A DNA stretch of 64,000 nt from Symsagittifera roscoffensis (GCF_963678635.1 NC_087068.1:42369649-42433648); one strand, 5' to 3'. Numbered from the stretch's first letter, positions 27,941 to 40,067 are shown. The notes: generated from the letters alone by a model not told the origin. Made by a program: numbers and translations.

Positions 27941-28658
27941 TAAAAACGTACTGTTGGTTCAAAATTCATTAACATGCTTCTTTCATTACAAACAAAATTT
28001 ATATGAGCAGAGCAGTTTCGCATCTTAAAACTGAAAATTAAACCACATCATAAAACGGAATGCTCAAAAAAACTAAACGGAGTTTAGGATTGAACATATT
28101 TACGGAAAAAGCCTAATATTTATCCAAATTTTTTCCAAATTGCACTTTTTGTCGACTTATTTCGGTTGATCAAAATAATTTTCTGAGCTCTTCAAAACAT
28201 CCTGCAACAACTTTTGACGCCACAGGCAAAATAATTTTTGAGGAAATTTTTGATTAGAAAAAGCGTTTTCTTGGCTCGCACTCCTATTTTTAATTAAAAA
28301 CAGCATGATGAAATAAAAGAAAGAAGAAAAAAATAATCGGTTTTTTTTTTCAAAAATAATTTCAACATTCGAGTTTCAAAGAAAAATAAATATCACGTGA
28401 AATTCTTTGAATTTGAAATTTATGTTTTTTATTAACGTTTTTTCATAAAATTTCAACTCCATGGGAGAAAACAGGATCATTAGTTAAATTTTTTGTTCCG
28501 CTGAGAAATCTAAAAATAAAATATAACTTTGAAACCAAAAATATTTCACGTTTCGTGAGTTATTTGCGTTTTAGTTTTCTTACAATTTTTTTCTAATTCT
28601 TCATTTAACTGCGCGTTTTAGTTAGCACAACAGCAACCCAATCCAAAAAGAGTTGAAA

Positions 28659-29135
28659 ATGTCTCGAGAGTGGGCGAACTCAATTTGCGGCTGCTTCGCT
28701 AACATCCCCTGGTGTTGCATCACCGTGTTCTGTCCATGCGCCACCTCATACAACGTCGGCACCCGAATCGGTCTCACTTGTATGGCCATTACCTCGGTCA
28801 TACTATGGATCGCATTCCATTTATGCGGCTACCTGCTTGGAGTGAGTGGAACTAAGGCGGAATTTGACTGGGAAAGCTACAAGACAATTGACGGGGACCA
28901 AATCAAAGACGACCCGTGGAGCGTGGCGGTTGCTATCGCTGACATCTGCATGCTTATTTTCATTCTGCTCTTCATCTTCATCGTGTACAGGATGAGAGTT
29001 AACATGAGGAAGAGCTATGACCTTGAGGGGGGATGTTGCACGGACTGTCTATGGGGATGTATCTGCTGGCCGCTTTCGCTGTGCCAGATGAAAAACCACA
29101 TCGAGTATGAAGGAGTCCATGTTACACGAGCTTAA
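28659..29135 (+). CDS. PLAC8-like cysteine-rich membrane protein 2 (intronless)
   Basis: A single open frame of 158 residues. The first ATG is at 28659, with A at -3. N-terminal Cys signature: SICGCFANIPWC followed by CPCATSYNVGTRIG. Two hydrophobic segments follow, near residues 42-62 (MAITSVILWIAFHLCGYLLG) and 88-112 (ADICMLIFILLFIFIVY). The C-terminal half-signature is MRKSYDLEGGCCTDCLWGC followed by LCQMKNH. The order and spacing match gene 1 at 2767-3467, and the end VTRA resembles ISRA there. It lacks the intron that splits gene 1 between the two hydrophobic segments. An AATAAA lies at about 29583. Membrane protein of unknown specific role; family assignment is confident. Confidence 0.9.
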   Translation: MSREWANSICGCFANIPWCCITVFCPCATSYNVGTRIGLTCMAITSVILWIAFHLCGYLLGVSGTKAEFDWESYKTIDGDQIKDDPWSVAVAIADICMLIFILLFIFIVYRMRVNMRKSYDLEGGCCTDCLWGCICWPLSLCQMKNHIEYEGVHVTRA

Positions 29136-29984
29136 ACCTGATTGGCCAATCCGGTTTAACCAATTAAAAACGGAGAAAAAACTTGATTTGTACGAGATTC
29201 AAGCTGAGACGATAAGGTTTTTTAAAACTTTAAAAAACTACCCATTTTGATCTTGATGACCGCCTGAAAAAATGAAACCAACAAAAATCATACTAACTCC
29301 GCAAGAAATTGAACTATAATAAAAATTATGACAATCGCATAGAAAATTGAAAACAAGGGTGAAAAAATCATTGGAAGTCATCGACAATCAACAAACTCTT
29401 TCATCTATTGCTTAGTTTTTTGTAGCTTTGATTTTGCATGTTAACACTTTTTTTCATAACTCAAAACTTGGTATGCTTTCAAAATTGTGAACAATATTTG
29501 ATAAAATTGTCAATGTTTTGTTTGATAAGGGCTCATAGTATTAGACAAATCATGTACCCATTTTAAAGCTTTTGTGACGTGAAATAAATGATTTATCTTG
29601 TTATAATTTTAAGTTAGTGTTATAAGTTTTCTATTTTTCTACCATATACCAGTCTGGTTATTACGCGCGTCATGTGAATACGTTTGAAGGAAGAGCTGAA
29701 AGTCCTGAATCGAATGGGCGAAAATGATTGAGCGCAAACAAATGGTAACTCGCTTGAAAATCTATTTGATGTCAATTAACCAAACGCCATATATTTCAGC
29801 GAAACTGCCTGCTTGAACGCGAATCATAAATTTTAGCTCCAATATAAAAGGCTCTAGATTAAAAATCTAGACTAATATTTCCATTAAGCATAGTGAAATT
29901 TACAGTTTTAAACAAACATCTATTTATGCTGCAGAAAATTAAAGTTACCTAAAATAAAAAATAGTTTAAAAATGACTTTCTGAC
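29136..29984. other. Interval between PLAC8-like gene 2 and the last visible dynein exon
   Basis: AT-rich and non-coding on both strands. It contains the 3' flank of the PLAC8 gene (AATAAA near 29583). On the minus strand it is the start of the dynein intron whose donor is at 29984. No matching acceptor and next exon are recognised. Confidence 0.6.
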
Positions 29985-30166
29985 CTGTTTGACCCATGCT
30001 GTGTAGTGAAGCATCTCGTACTCCAGCAGACATTTGGCCAGTCTGTTGTACACTTTGATGTGCTTCTTCCCTTCCGCCGACTCCATCAAAGCGGGCGCCT
30101 TCTCCTGCAGCTCCCAAATGGGCCCATTGATCCTCTCGAACAGAATGCGCGACCACGTGATCTTGC
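29985..30166 (-). CDS. Axonemal dynein heavy chain (DNAH5/DNAH8 type), exon 11 of those visible
   Basis: 182 bp, acceptor ...aatttag|GC and donor AAACAG|gtcag; phase 1 in, phase 0 out. It completes the tail segment KITWSRILFERINGPIW and KVYNRLAKCLLEYEMLHYTA, which aligns with the DNAH5/DNAH8 tail around the ILWARQLF...INGPI region. It is the last exon found; the coding sequence should continue at lower coordinates, but nothing further is seen down to position 1. Confidence 0.9.
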
Positions 30167-32449
30167 CTAAATTACGCATAAATTATGAGATCAAGATCAC
30201 ATACTATTTTAAAAACCTTTACTAAAAAATGTATATAGCCAGCAGAAAATGAGAAGCGTGTCACTGAATTCAAATAAACCAAAAAAGATTGTTTCTTTTT
30301 GCATGTTTTTTGAGCACGTAACATTTTGAATTTTTGACAGACTTCCTTTTAACAAAATATTTCGAAGTGAGTCTAAATTGAAAAATAATCAAATTTCAAA
30401 GCGCATAGTTTCAAAATCAGTCAAGCGTAAGGGGGGGTTACAAAAACTGTGATAGTTAATGCGCGCAAAAATTCCAGTTTTCATTACCGCTTAATAATTG
30501 AGTCGTTTCATTCCGGCTCAGAAAACATTTGGTATTGAATTGATGCACACCAATTGATCCAAATATTGTGTTCATTGATGCAAATTGAATCATTTTGTGT
30601 TTGTTTTATTATGAAACTTTTTACTTCTGAAAAAATGATAACTTTTGATTTTATTTTTCAAAATTTAAACCAAAATAATATGTGACACCTTAAAATTCAG
30701 CGCTTTACCTAAATAGTAGCAGTCTGATTCTATTTAAAAATAGTTTTTGTTTTATTTCATTACAAATTTTCAGAATTTTTGCAATTTTCCAATAAAAGTT
30801 AACAATCGAGAGAGTTCATGACAGGGCCCGAATGTCCCGAGTGTCTTTCAAGAAGTCTCAAATAACTTCAGGTAAAAAAAAGATCTTGGCAACAAGAGCT
30901 AAATGTACTAGTTTAAAATTTCTTGAACTTATTATACTGATGGGGGTTGAAATGAAGATTTTCATAATTTCAAAAAAGGGCTTCACCCAAAGTCTTTGTT
31001 GTTTCTTGAATAAAATAAGAAAGGGTGAAATTTTTTAAGACATCAGAGTTTTCCCAACGATGAAACTTTTTATTACAAATTATAAGGCGAAGCTGTTTCT
31101 GCACGAAATCTTGGCACAACCTGTTGCCTCGATTCAAGCCTTGATACCAGATTCGGCTGAGTAGTTTTCGAGAAAAGTCAAACAGTTTCAAAAAGCGAAC
31201 AAAAAATCAAAATATAGTTTGAAAAAACTGTCAAAGAAGCACAACTTTGACTTTTCCGAGGTCCATAACTTTTTTTGGAAAAAAATTGAGCATACTTTTT
31301 TTCATAGCCTGCTTTATCCGTTGAATCTACAATCTCAGATTTGGCAAAGTAGTTTTTGAAAAAATGGAAAAAATCTGAAAGTATGGGTCAAAAATTCTCC
31401 TATGGACTATTGCTAAGGCTGTAGAAAATCGGTAAAGGTAAAAAGATACTAGACGTATGTGAAGGCTCACAGCGGAGTATGTGGTCTTCCATCGGTGCCA
31501 CTTTTTGAAAATCGAAAAAGCAGTTTTTTTAGGAAAATTAAAATATTTGAGAATAGTGAAAAATTTTTTCGAAACGTCTCAAAAAAGTAATAAAAAATAT
31601 GAAAAAAGCAAATTCCATACTTTTCATAATACCTGTTTTCATCAATCAGGAATTTGAATTTGATATGACTTTTAAAGTTTTTAAAAACAATTTTATATCA
31701 CCCAATGAAAATTTCAGTGATATATTTTGCTTCAATTAGCACTTCGTTTGAGTTAATTAGTGCGTCTTACATTATTTTCGAGTGATTTGCTGAGCGAATC
31801 AATTCGCCGAAATTGTTACTCTTTAATAGATAACTGGAATTTTTTGCGCTCTATAATTGTTCTAAGTTGGCCTTAATGGCTATTTTGTATCTCCCATAAT
31901 TTTCTAAAAATAATCACAGGTGCAATATTTTCTGATGTTCGTGCTCGAAGTATCAATATCTTTTCCATGGTATGAATATGGCCGTCAAAAATGATTATTT
32001 AAAGCTTTAGAATTGTTCTAAATAAAAACACCATTACAAGCGAAATTTTTCTTGTCACTTTCTCGAAATTCGGAATAATACGGTTACTGTACGTTACTAG
32101 AATCCAAGGCTGGATTTAGGTGGGAGTTTTTACGTTAGTAATATAGCTGTACTTAATAACTTTTGGTCAAACTAAAACTACACTGCTTCTAAACGCCTGG
32201 AATGCCGTTATATACTGTATTGAGGGGACTTATTTAGGCTTTTTTTTACCTTTCAGGAGTGCTCAGAACAGGTTTTTATCGACTTTAAAAAAAAGAAAGC
32301 AATTTTTTTTATTTTTAGAAAATCGGCGTAACCAACTATCCCACCTTACAAAATGTTAGGTTTACCCCTTCTGCCGCATTGACCTAAATATGTCATTTAA
32401 AAAATTTATACCATTTCAATTTTGAAACGAACAAAATTTCGTTGTTTAC

Positions 32450-32592
32450 CTGCAATTGGAGGGTAGTTGTTGTTTAGTGGAGGGTCTGTTTTCTGCTTGG
32501 TGTATATTTTGTTCACATTCTCCACTTCCCGGCCGTACTGTTGTAGTATCTTGTAGTACACATCGGAGACTCCGAGGTCGGGGAGGTTCAAC
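32450..32592 (-). CDS. Axonemal dynein heavy chain, exon 10
   Basis: 143 bp, acceptor ttgttcag|G and donor GCAG|gtaaac. It encodes LPDLGVSDVYYKILQQYG and IYTKQKTDPPLNNNYPPIAG; the YTKQK.DPPL...PPIAG string is characteristic of the DNAH5/DNAH8 tail. Phase matches exons 9 and 11. Confidence 0.92.
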
Positions 32593-32970
32593 CTGAACAA
32601 CGAACCATAAGATATTTTACGCTGATGGCTTTCCAAGTTTCTGCGAAGCACTGTTTTATGAAAAACAGAAATATTACAAAGAAATACCTCTGAAAAGGGA
32701 CATTTGGGTGATCAAGGGTCAAATAAATGGGGAAGAGGTCAAACAAGCGCTGGATTGATAAAAAGTAAACGTGATTTATGTTTGTTTAGTTACGCATCAC
32801 GCTGTTAAATAAAAAAAGAGATATTTTCCAGCTTGGTTTTTTTTGTGAATATTGACACTTTGTTTCTAGCAAAACTTTTTAAATTTTTCTTGTAGCTCTT
32901 AAAAACTAGAACATTTCTGGGGAACGTTGAGCGTTATTTTTTATAAGAAAAATAGATCAATTAAACTTAC

Positions 32971-33481
32971 TTCTCAAATTTTTCGGCAATCTTCAATGCG
33001 TTATGTGTATGTAAACCTCTCTCAAAAATATCCAACATGAGTTTGCGAATCTCGTCCTGCAGTTTTCCCGTCTTTCGTTTCATTTCTTCGAAATCATTGT
33101 CAAAGTCGGGCCTTCTTGCGTCCAAAAAGTCGTACTTTTTGCCCTTCATTTCCGAAATCATAGCTTGAATTCGAGTCGAAGCCGCTTCCAACCCCTCAAT
33201 TTTTGCGTCGCCTAGATTCTCGAAGTTCTTAATGATTTCAAACATTTCCATGATTTTGTTCACACGTCGCACGAAGGTGTCAAATTTCCCGAAAACATAC
33301 ATTTCAGAGAACTCGAATTTTTTCTCTTCCTGCATTTCTTCGAGTCGTTTCTTGGCGAGTTTGAACTGCCGCTGATACTCGGCGTTTAAGTCGACACTCA
33401 CTTGAAGTTTCTTAATCAAAACTTCCCTTTCTTGGCTCCAAATTGTCTCCGTTCCTCCGACTGTTATGTAACTCTTACATG
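32971..33481 (-). CDS. Axonemal dynein heavy chain, exon 9
   Basis: The largest exon visible (511 bp), acceptor atttttag|CATG and donor GAGAA|gtaagt. It begins with CKSYITVGGTETIWSQ and contains FEFSEMYVFGKFDTFVRRV, ATRIQAMISEMKGKKYDFLD and RPDFDNDFEEMKRKTGKL. These match, in order, the outer-arm dynein tail (FDFSEMYIFGKF, YDFLD, DFD.DYEEF). The segment is largely helical and belongs to the stem (DHC_N1) that binds intermediate chains and the neighbouring heavy chain. Confidence 0.95.
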
Positions 33482-33710
33482 CTAAAAAATATTTACGAGT
33501 TCGTAAATATAACCGAAAGAAAACAAAAGCTAAAAAATTAAATTTAGAGCAAAGCGACAGAATTCAATATAAGGGCATGCAAATAGGGCACTAAAGATGC
33601 TGATGTAATAAAACAAAAAATTTTATCTGAATTTCTTCTTTTTAAAAAATTTGAACAAAAATGTTGTTGACTTGACCGACCACTGAGCACGTGACAAGAA
33701 CTAGACTGAC

Positions 33711-33840
33711 CTGTGATCATCTGATTGGTCACTTTGATGAAGAGTGACGTCATTCGCTCCGAGGTGTTGTAGAACTGGCTGATGGTGTAGATCATCCTGA
33801 TTGCATTGATCAGTCCTGGGATTGCATCCACCATTGAGAC
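33711..33840 (-). CDS. Axonemal dynein heavy chain, exon 8
   Basis: 130 bp, acceptor tttgttcag|GTC and donor ATCACAG|gtcag. It encodes [20 protein letters not shown] and [20 protein letters not shown], a signature block of DNAH5/DNAH8 tails (S.MDAIP.LINAI..IY.IS.YYNTSE...SLF.KVTNQ). Confidence 0.95.
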
Positions 33841-34319
33841 CTGAACAAACAACACAGCACTTAGAAAATAAAAGGCACTTTCCTTTCATTTGATTCACTT
33901 AGTCTATAAAGAGTTGTGTAGTTGAGGTTTTTCTAATCAAAAAACGACGTCATAAGTTATTGACCTGTCAAAGCATCAACTCTCTTGCTGTAGTTTGTCA
34001 TGATAAATCTTACAGTAGTTTGTCTTCTAATTTCGAAAATCCATTTCAAAATTTTCGCTAGTGGAGTTTGCTTTCCTTCTAACAAAACAAACGAACTGAA
34101 CTTATGATGAAATCAAAATTGGTAATTGATAGAAAAATCGGCTTTTTAAGGCCCACCAAGATCCGTGTTTAATGTTAGCAGTTCAGGGAACAAAGCCAGC
34201 CCAGAAATAAATAGTCAAAATTTGCTGGTAATTTTTGAGCAGGGGCATAACGTGAGGAGCTGAACAGCTGGTATGTTGGTCCTTTTTCTTGTGTATGTAT
34301 CTCCTTACGGGGAGGGTTC

Positions 34320-34712
34320 TCATGCTTGAAGGACCGAATGCTTGAAAAGTTTCAACCAATCAAAATCGCTAAGCGTTCCTATTGGCTAAATGCCTTTCTC
34401 ACAAAATCGAAGTCAATATTAACAGAAAATGGTTTAAATCAGTGGAAAATAATCAAAATATTACAAATTGGGGTTACAACCGCAATACTATTTATATAAA
34501 CATCAAGATTTATGAGTTCAAGTTCATAAAAATTTTTCAGTCTTGAAAACTCATCTGCTTATTATCTAATCGGTCACAAATAACACTAATGGCCTGGATT
34601 TATTTTCTTACTTTGAGATTTTCACGATTTACTTTGAGACTTTGAATGCTCAATTCTGATTGGCTGAAAGTAAGCTAAAATAAATTTCAAGCATTCGGTC
34701 CTTCAAGCATGA
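34320..34712. repeat. 393-bp element with perfect 28-bp inverted termini
   Basis: tcatgcttgaaggaccgaat (plus gcttgaaa) at 34320-34347 is exactly reverse-complemented at 34685-34712. It lies within dynein intron 7 and has no ORF. Flanking words (ctccttac...; ...tctcctta) extend the symmetry imperfectly. It is a MITE or foldback candidate. Confidence 0.85.
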
Positions 34713-36529
34713 GGGACGCCACCTCTCCTTACTTAACTTAATTGATGGATCAAAACAATTATATGCATTTGATCATAATACGTGCATTTGCACAGAAGTC
34801 CATTCATACATTCCGGCCATATATCAAAGTAAAGTGAGACAATTGGTAAAATATTTTCAGTTTTGCGGGGAAGTCTGAAATCCATAAATTAACTAAAGTT
34901 CTAAAAAAGCAAGTAGCACAAAATGTTCCGATCATAGATAGTCTTTCGAAAACTACGGTTTAGAAAGTTTTTTTTCCAAATTAGTGTAGTTTTTTTCTGC
35001 TTCGTGTGATAAAAAGATCTGACGTAAGAATATAAATTAGGCATATTAAAAAATCATAGTAATATAGGCAAATTGTTTAAAAATTTTTGTAGAAACATGA
35101 CTAGAAAAACTGCAAAAAAAATTTAAAAAAAATTATTTTCTCAAAAATTTTTGAGGAAAGTTTATGAATTTATGTTTAAGTTTTTGATTTAAGTTTTTGA
35201 TTCCTAAAATGAAGCTAAAAAAATTCCAAAAACTAATTAACTTTTTTCGATTATAATTAACTTTTAAGGTCGTAAATTAGGCATAATTCAGCTTGTAAGT
35301 CTTCACGCTTACGCCATATTAGTTCGAAAATAGATCAAAAATCAAAAATTTCTAACCGGTTTTTCTCAACTTTGGGGAAATTTTTTCAAAACTTTTAAAT
35401 TTTGTTCGAATCACGACTGAAAAAGCTTTAATATGATATATCACTCGACCCAGTCCAATGATTATTTGTGGTATCTGATTTTGCCTAAAAAAACTAAAAC
35501 ACACCCGAATACAAAGTTCCTCTCCATTTTTAATGGTCGGAACAACAAGCTCGATTCCCTATTGGAAAGATATTCTCATTCAATTTGATGCGTAAAGTAT
35601 GCAAAAAGCAAATGAAATGAAAACTGATATTGATAATCAAAAATTCAAAAAAAACTATGAAGAAACAAAAGATTTTCATAAAAACTACCACGCAATCTAT
35701 ATAAAGGGAAAACGCTCATTGTTCTTTAATGCGTAATATTCATCAAAAGATGCTTTTTTCAATTGCATTTTTGAGAAATTTAAATTCCTAAGTTATTATC
35801 TGACGCTAAATTTTTTGTTGTCCTATCAAATTAGCTGATTAGTTTTTTCTATGTGCAATTTTTTTTGTATTCCGAAACCAATTCTCAACTTTTCAACTTC
35901 AAACAAACTAACAATGTTGTACAGATTAAGATGCTGCCGCTCAATACCTTAAGTACTCTAATTCAATAAAATTGTACTAACTCAACTCAAAAATTCAAGA
36001 ACTTCAAAGGTATAACATAAAAACAACACTGCTCGTAACTGGTCAAGAATACTTTTTGGAAATTAAACTATTTCAAACAATAAACTAATTTGATATATTA
36101 AAAATTAACTGCTAAGTTTGAGTCGTATATTGAACTAAAAGGACTATTTAACTTGCCACAATTCATTTTGGAAAACTGTTGTATTGCGGCATAATTTTAG
36201 ACGCAGAGTTATTTCCCGTTACATTTTCTGCATCAAAATTTAGAAAGAGGGACCGCAAAATCAGGTTAATATAGAGCTATGCACACCCTGCTGAGTTCTC
36301 GAAGACAAGGAAATAGCGAGCAAAGGAAACCGAAGTGAGCAACTATTCTTTTGTAAATTCTCCTGTATAAAAAAACAATCAGCAATGATTTTGCGAGGTA
36401 TAACTTGACAACTTAGAGCTTTCAATGCGTACTTTTTGCTTGGAAATTCCGTTCGCTTATATGAGTGCTGGACTTAACATAGACAACAGAGAGTTGGAAA
36501 AAGTCAATGGATGCAAGTAAACAAAAGCA

Positions 36530-37054
36530 AAACTGCTCGTATCAGGGCGAGGCCCTGAACGTTCCGACTGCCCCTTAAGGTCTATGGAGCAGCAATAACT
36601 AAAAAAAATTAAATTAAAAAAAATAAAATGACATGAAAAATTAAATGTAGAAAATAAAAAAAATTTTTCTTAACTTAGTATTTTTGCAAAAATCATCCAC
36701 TCACACGCCATATAAAATACAAAGTGATAGATTTCGCTTCGCTCCTAGTAACAAATCAAGTATGGCAAAAATCTTCCTTTAACCAATTTGGAACCTTTTC
36801 TAAGACGGATTAAATCTCCGTTTATGCGTAAATAGCGCAAAATATATCTCGCGTTAACTGTCCCATATTGAAAAAATCTTTAAACCCCCATTGTTTTACG
36901 AAAAATGATCACAGGTGAAATATATTTTCACTCAAGACAACAATACATTTCGAATAATATAAGAAAATCTTAAAGAGCCAAAATTTGTCAGAAGAAAAAA
37001 AAACCCATCCCGAGCACAAAGATTCCGTTACTTTCGTTACAAAAGTCGGAACAA
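36530..37054 (-). repeat. Interspersed repeat family R500, copy 2
   Basis: Reverse complement of the copies at 710-1170 and 52056-52579. It shares 'aactgctcgtatcagggcga', 'agatttcgcttcgctcctag', 'aagacggattaaatctccgt' and 'ttccgttactttcgtt' with them or their complements. Confidence 0.75.
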
Positions 37055-37779
37055 AAAATAAACAAAAACTTGGAAAAGAGTCAATGAACGCAAGTAAACA
37101 GAAAAAACATTGACTTATTTTTAAAAATCTCAAATTTTAAAATTCAAAAAAAAAATAGATGACCCTAAAGTTTTTGGATTTTCTAGAATCAAAAATAATT
37201 TACACTTTTCTGATAAACTAACCAAATATGAGAGAACTGGACCAAGATGTAAAGTTTTAGTTCCGGTGGGAAATCTTAGTAAAATCCATTTTTGAAACTA
37301 TAAGTTGATCACGTTTTTTACCCTGGAAACTTTTGCTAATGGAGTTTGCTTTCTTTCTAACCTAAGAAATGAGCTGAACTTAAGATGCAATCAACAGTCA
37401 AACCGCACAATTACATTCGAAAGAAAAATTTTAATGTTTTTCCTGAAAAAAAAACATCACGACTTATATAAGTGTATGAAGTACGTGCATAAAAAATGTT
37501 TAGTTTCTTAGATATTTTGAGCTGGTACATTATTTAGAAAATGTTTATACAGCGTCAGAAAGCAGTAAACCATTAAATTAATCAATTTCATAACTTAACC
37601 TAAGAACATTTTACTAGTTTTGAGATTTTGGCAGAAAAAGAGTTTTCCTGTCCTTAGTCTCAACCTCGCGTCCCATTATAAGAGCAATTGTCTTGTTCTT
37701 TAAACTGATAGCACTTTTATGACCTTAAATTTGGAGAAACGAAATAGCTTTCTTTGTTAAATTAGGAGACAAGTCTTAC

Positions 37780-37934
37780 TGGGTCGCTGCTGTAGAGTGG
37801 GTCGCAGTACTTGTCGAGAGTGTAGAGGTACTTGACGTTGTCTTTGGCCTCATTGGCCAGAGTGGTGATCTTGCTGTCCAACTCCCTCCAATGCTTCAAT
37901 GTATTACTTTTTGCCACTTGTAGACACACGAGAA
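37780..37934 (-). CDS. Axonemal dynein heavy chain, exon 7
   Basis: 155 bp, acceptor tttactgcag|TT and donor GACCCA|gtaaga. It encodes [20 protein letters not shown] and [20 protein letters not shown], the highly conserved (T.E)[20 protein letters not shown] block of outer-arm dynein heavy chains. Confidence 0.95.
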
Positions 37935-38227
37935 CTGCAGTAAAAAACAAACGTTACCAGTTTTTTTTGTTGTTGTTAACGGGCAGGTGGAAAAAAACTT
38001 TCGTACAATTTTTTATAGGCGAACATTAGGAAAATACGTTTTTCTTATGTTAAATTAAAGCTAGGGCATTGCAATCCTTTTGGCTCAATAAAGTAGAAAA
38101 ACCAAAGTCGACTATAGATTTAAAAAACTGCCGTCAAAATCAAAGAGTTGAATTATGACCAGAGAAAAATTCAAGTCCACATTTTAAATCTTGATTGCTG
38201 AAAATACGTATGAACGGGAGGGAGCAC

Positions 38228-38363
38228 CTGTTTTGACGTTGGCGCCCTTGATCTGGTCTATGAGGGAGGAGAACTTGGCCATCCTGTCCTTCCAGTACTG
38301 CAGTTCCGCGCGGGGTCCGATGTTGTCACTCTCCCGTCGCATCTGCTCACTCTCCGCCAACAC
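38228..38363 (-). CDS. Axonemal dynein heavy chain, exon 6
   Basis: 136 bp, acceptor tgtctag|GTG and donor AAAACAG|gtgctc. It encodes VLAESEQMRRESDNIGPRAE followed by a helical segment ending GANVKT. The VLAE.EQ.R.E.D..GPR.ELE.WK pattern is typical of DNAH5/DNAH8. Confidence 0.93.
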
Positions 38364-38426
38364 CTAGACAGAGACAGAAACGAAGAGACATATTATAATG
38401 AGTTCAGAATGTTCTAGAACAATTTC

Positions 38427-38625
38427 GGCTCTTTTTCCTCCCCTCTCTCCCACCTGCATGTTTTTACAAATAAAATGAATGTTCACATTGTCGGATTGTT
38501 AAGAAAATGATATGCAGACTTATTAGGCCATGATAAACATTTGGTCTTCTTGACCTACCTTGTAAAATCACTCGCTACACCAAAAAATTGATGCTCGTGT
38601 GAGGTGGGGAAAAAGAAAAAGAGCC
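38427..38625. repeat. 200-bp inverted-repeat element (TIR200), intron 5 copy
   Basis: It begins ggctctttttcctcccctct and ends gtggggaaaaagaaaaagagcc, inverted termini shared with copies at 47063-47262, 47880-48079, 48550-48751, 49370-49570 and 49918-50109. The length is close to 200 bp in all, with no ORF; a MITE family. Confidence 0.8.
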
Positions 38626-39029
38626 ACAATTTCATCCAAATCAGATAAGCTTTTTTTGGCTTCATATGTGTGTCAAAATAAATTTAAGATCTTGTTTACA
38701 TCAAACATTGATGCCATTCAATTCTAATATCCATTTATTAATAGTTCATTTTTGGTAAAGTGTTTGATTATTATTGTGATTGCAACATTCTGCGCTACTT
38801 GCAAAGCAACCCATTTCTCTTTTTGTCTATCTAAATACATACAGACCTCTTTAACTACCCCCTTTGAAAAAGGAGGGACTCGCTACTATCTACAGAATTC
38901 AAACATGCTCAACCGTTGAATTATTTCATTATATGGTGGCAACTAGTTACTTACCAAGAAGGGGAGTCAGAGAGATCCATACTTTTTACGAAATGCTAAA
39001 CAGTGTTTAAACAGTCTGTAGGGATTTAC

Positions 39030-39200
39030 CTGTGCGATTTGTTTGATCCATATGGCCATACATGCTTCTATCTTTTCCATACTCTCGAAGCTGTTGGCCA
39101 CATTGTAGAAGTCATTGGCAGTCTTCAGATTACTCAGGTCATAAGTAGTACAGGGGGCTAGCTCGATCGTGTTGGAGCTGGAAGAAGCTGAATCTAACAC
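39030..39200 (-). CDS. Axonemal dynein heavy chain, exon 5
   Basis: 171 bp, phase 0 at both ends, acceptor gatgttag|GTG and donor GCACAG|gtaaat. It encodes YDLSNLKTANDFYNVANSFE and SMEKIEACMAIWIKQIAQ, matching the L..L...DY...AN..E...KIE.CM..WIKQ segment of DNAH5-type tails. Confidence 0.93.
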
Positions 39201-39432
39201 CTAACATCAACAGATCATCATCGAAACAGCATACAAAAATTACAGTGCTGGATTGAAAAAATTATACACGAAACTTCAATATTGCTTTGACCATCCAATA
39301 AATTTTTTTTCTTCCATTTTTTAAGGAAGTTTTCCACAAAACTTTGATGTGAACAAACAACGCCGTCTAAATATTTTACGCATGTAATGTAAAAGATACC
39401 CAGTTAAATCATAAACATGATTTGTATTTTAC

Positions 39433-39618
39433 CGCGATGAAGTTTTCGATGTCGTTCAGGAACTTCGATCTCTCCTTCTCCCCCTCTTCTCCCGCTAACT
39501 CCCCCCATCCCTTGTCCATTCTGGTCAGAGCTGGCATGTAGATGTCCTCGAACTGTTTCTTGATGGCACCTAACACTCCACCTGACTCGGTTGGGTCTAA
39601 CATGTTGAAAAAAGTTAC
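39433..39618 (-). CDS. Axonemal dynein heavy chain, exon 4
   Basis: 186 bp, phase 0 at both ends, acceptor tatttcag|GTA and donor ATCGCG|gtaaaa. It encodes MLDPTESGGVLGAIKKQFED and YMPALTRMDKGWGEL, equivalent to the MLDA..GG.L..V...L.DI.IPAL....HGWGEL block near the N-terminus of DNAH5/DNAH8. Confidence 0.93.
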
Positions 39619-40067
39619 CTGAAATAGAGGAGCACAACTTCAGTAATTTTCAATTAGAACATTTACACGAAACTAAAATGATACGAGCTGTTTTTCTTGC
39701 ATAAATTGGATTTTCGTCTTGGTTTATATTTTTTGCACCTAATCGACCCATTAATAAAAAAAATACTTCCTCCTAATTGCGACTCCTAAGCACAAAGTTA
39801 ATTCCTTTTCACATTTTAGTTTTTAAACTTGATTAAAATTTTGAAAACGCTTAGGGATTTGTTTCACTATCGTGTCTCAAAAGAAACGACAAATAAAGAA
39901 TATTTTCTGTTATACAACCCAAAAAATCAAGAGGTTAAATGAACAATTCTGTTTAAAATGTATTCTCAGATTTTTCAAATCACTTTTTCAGCCAATCAGA
40001 CGAAATCAGTATTTTTCAATTTTGACAGTTTCATTTAGTCTGTCAATAAGAGTCTAGATATATTTAC

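Larger units (their letters stand above)
23199..28658. other. Non-coding, repeat- and hairpin-rich interval
   Basis: No gene or dynein exon is seen on either strand. It contains interspersed-family members marked by 'gtggagtttgctttcctttt' (about 24038 and 27504), each followed by a TATA-like ctatataagag/cttatataaaag and 'ctacgt'. A word 'caagtagcacagaacgttcc' occurs near 24297. A perfect hairpin lies at 26079-26133 and nested inverted repeats at 27735-27940. Confidence 0.6.
33841..37779. other. Dynein intron 7, repeat-rich
   Basis: About 3.9 kb without exons. It contains the inverted-repeat element at 34320-34712, a GAGTTTGC family core at about 34059 and at 37337, a 'caagtagcacaaaatgttcc' repeat near 34910, and an R500 copy at 36530-37054 in reverse orientation. 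Confidence 0.6.
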
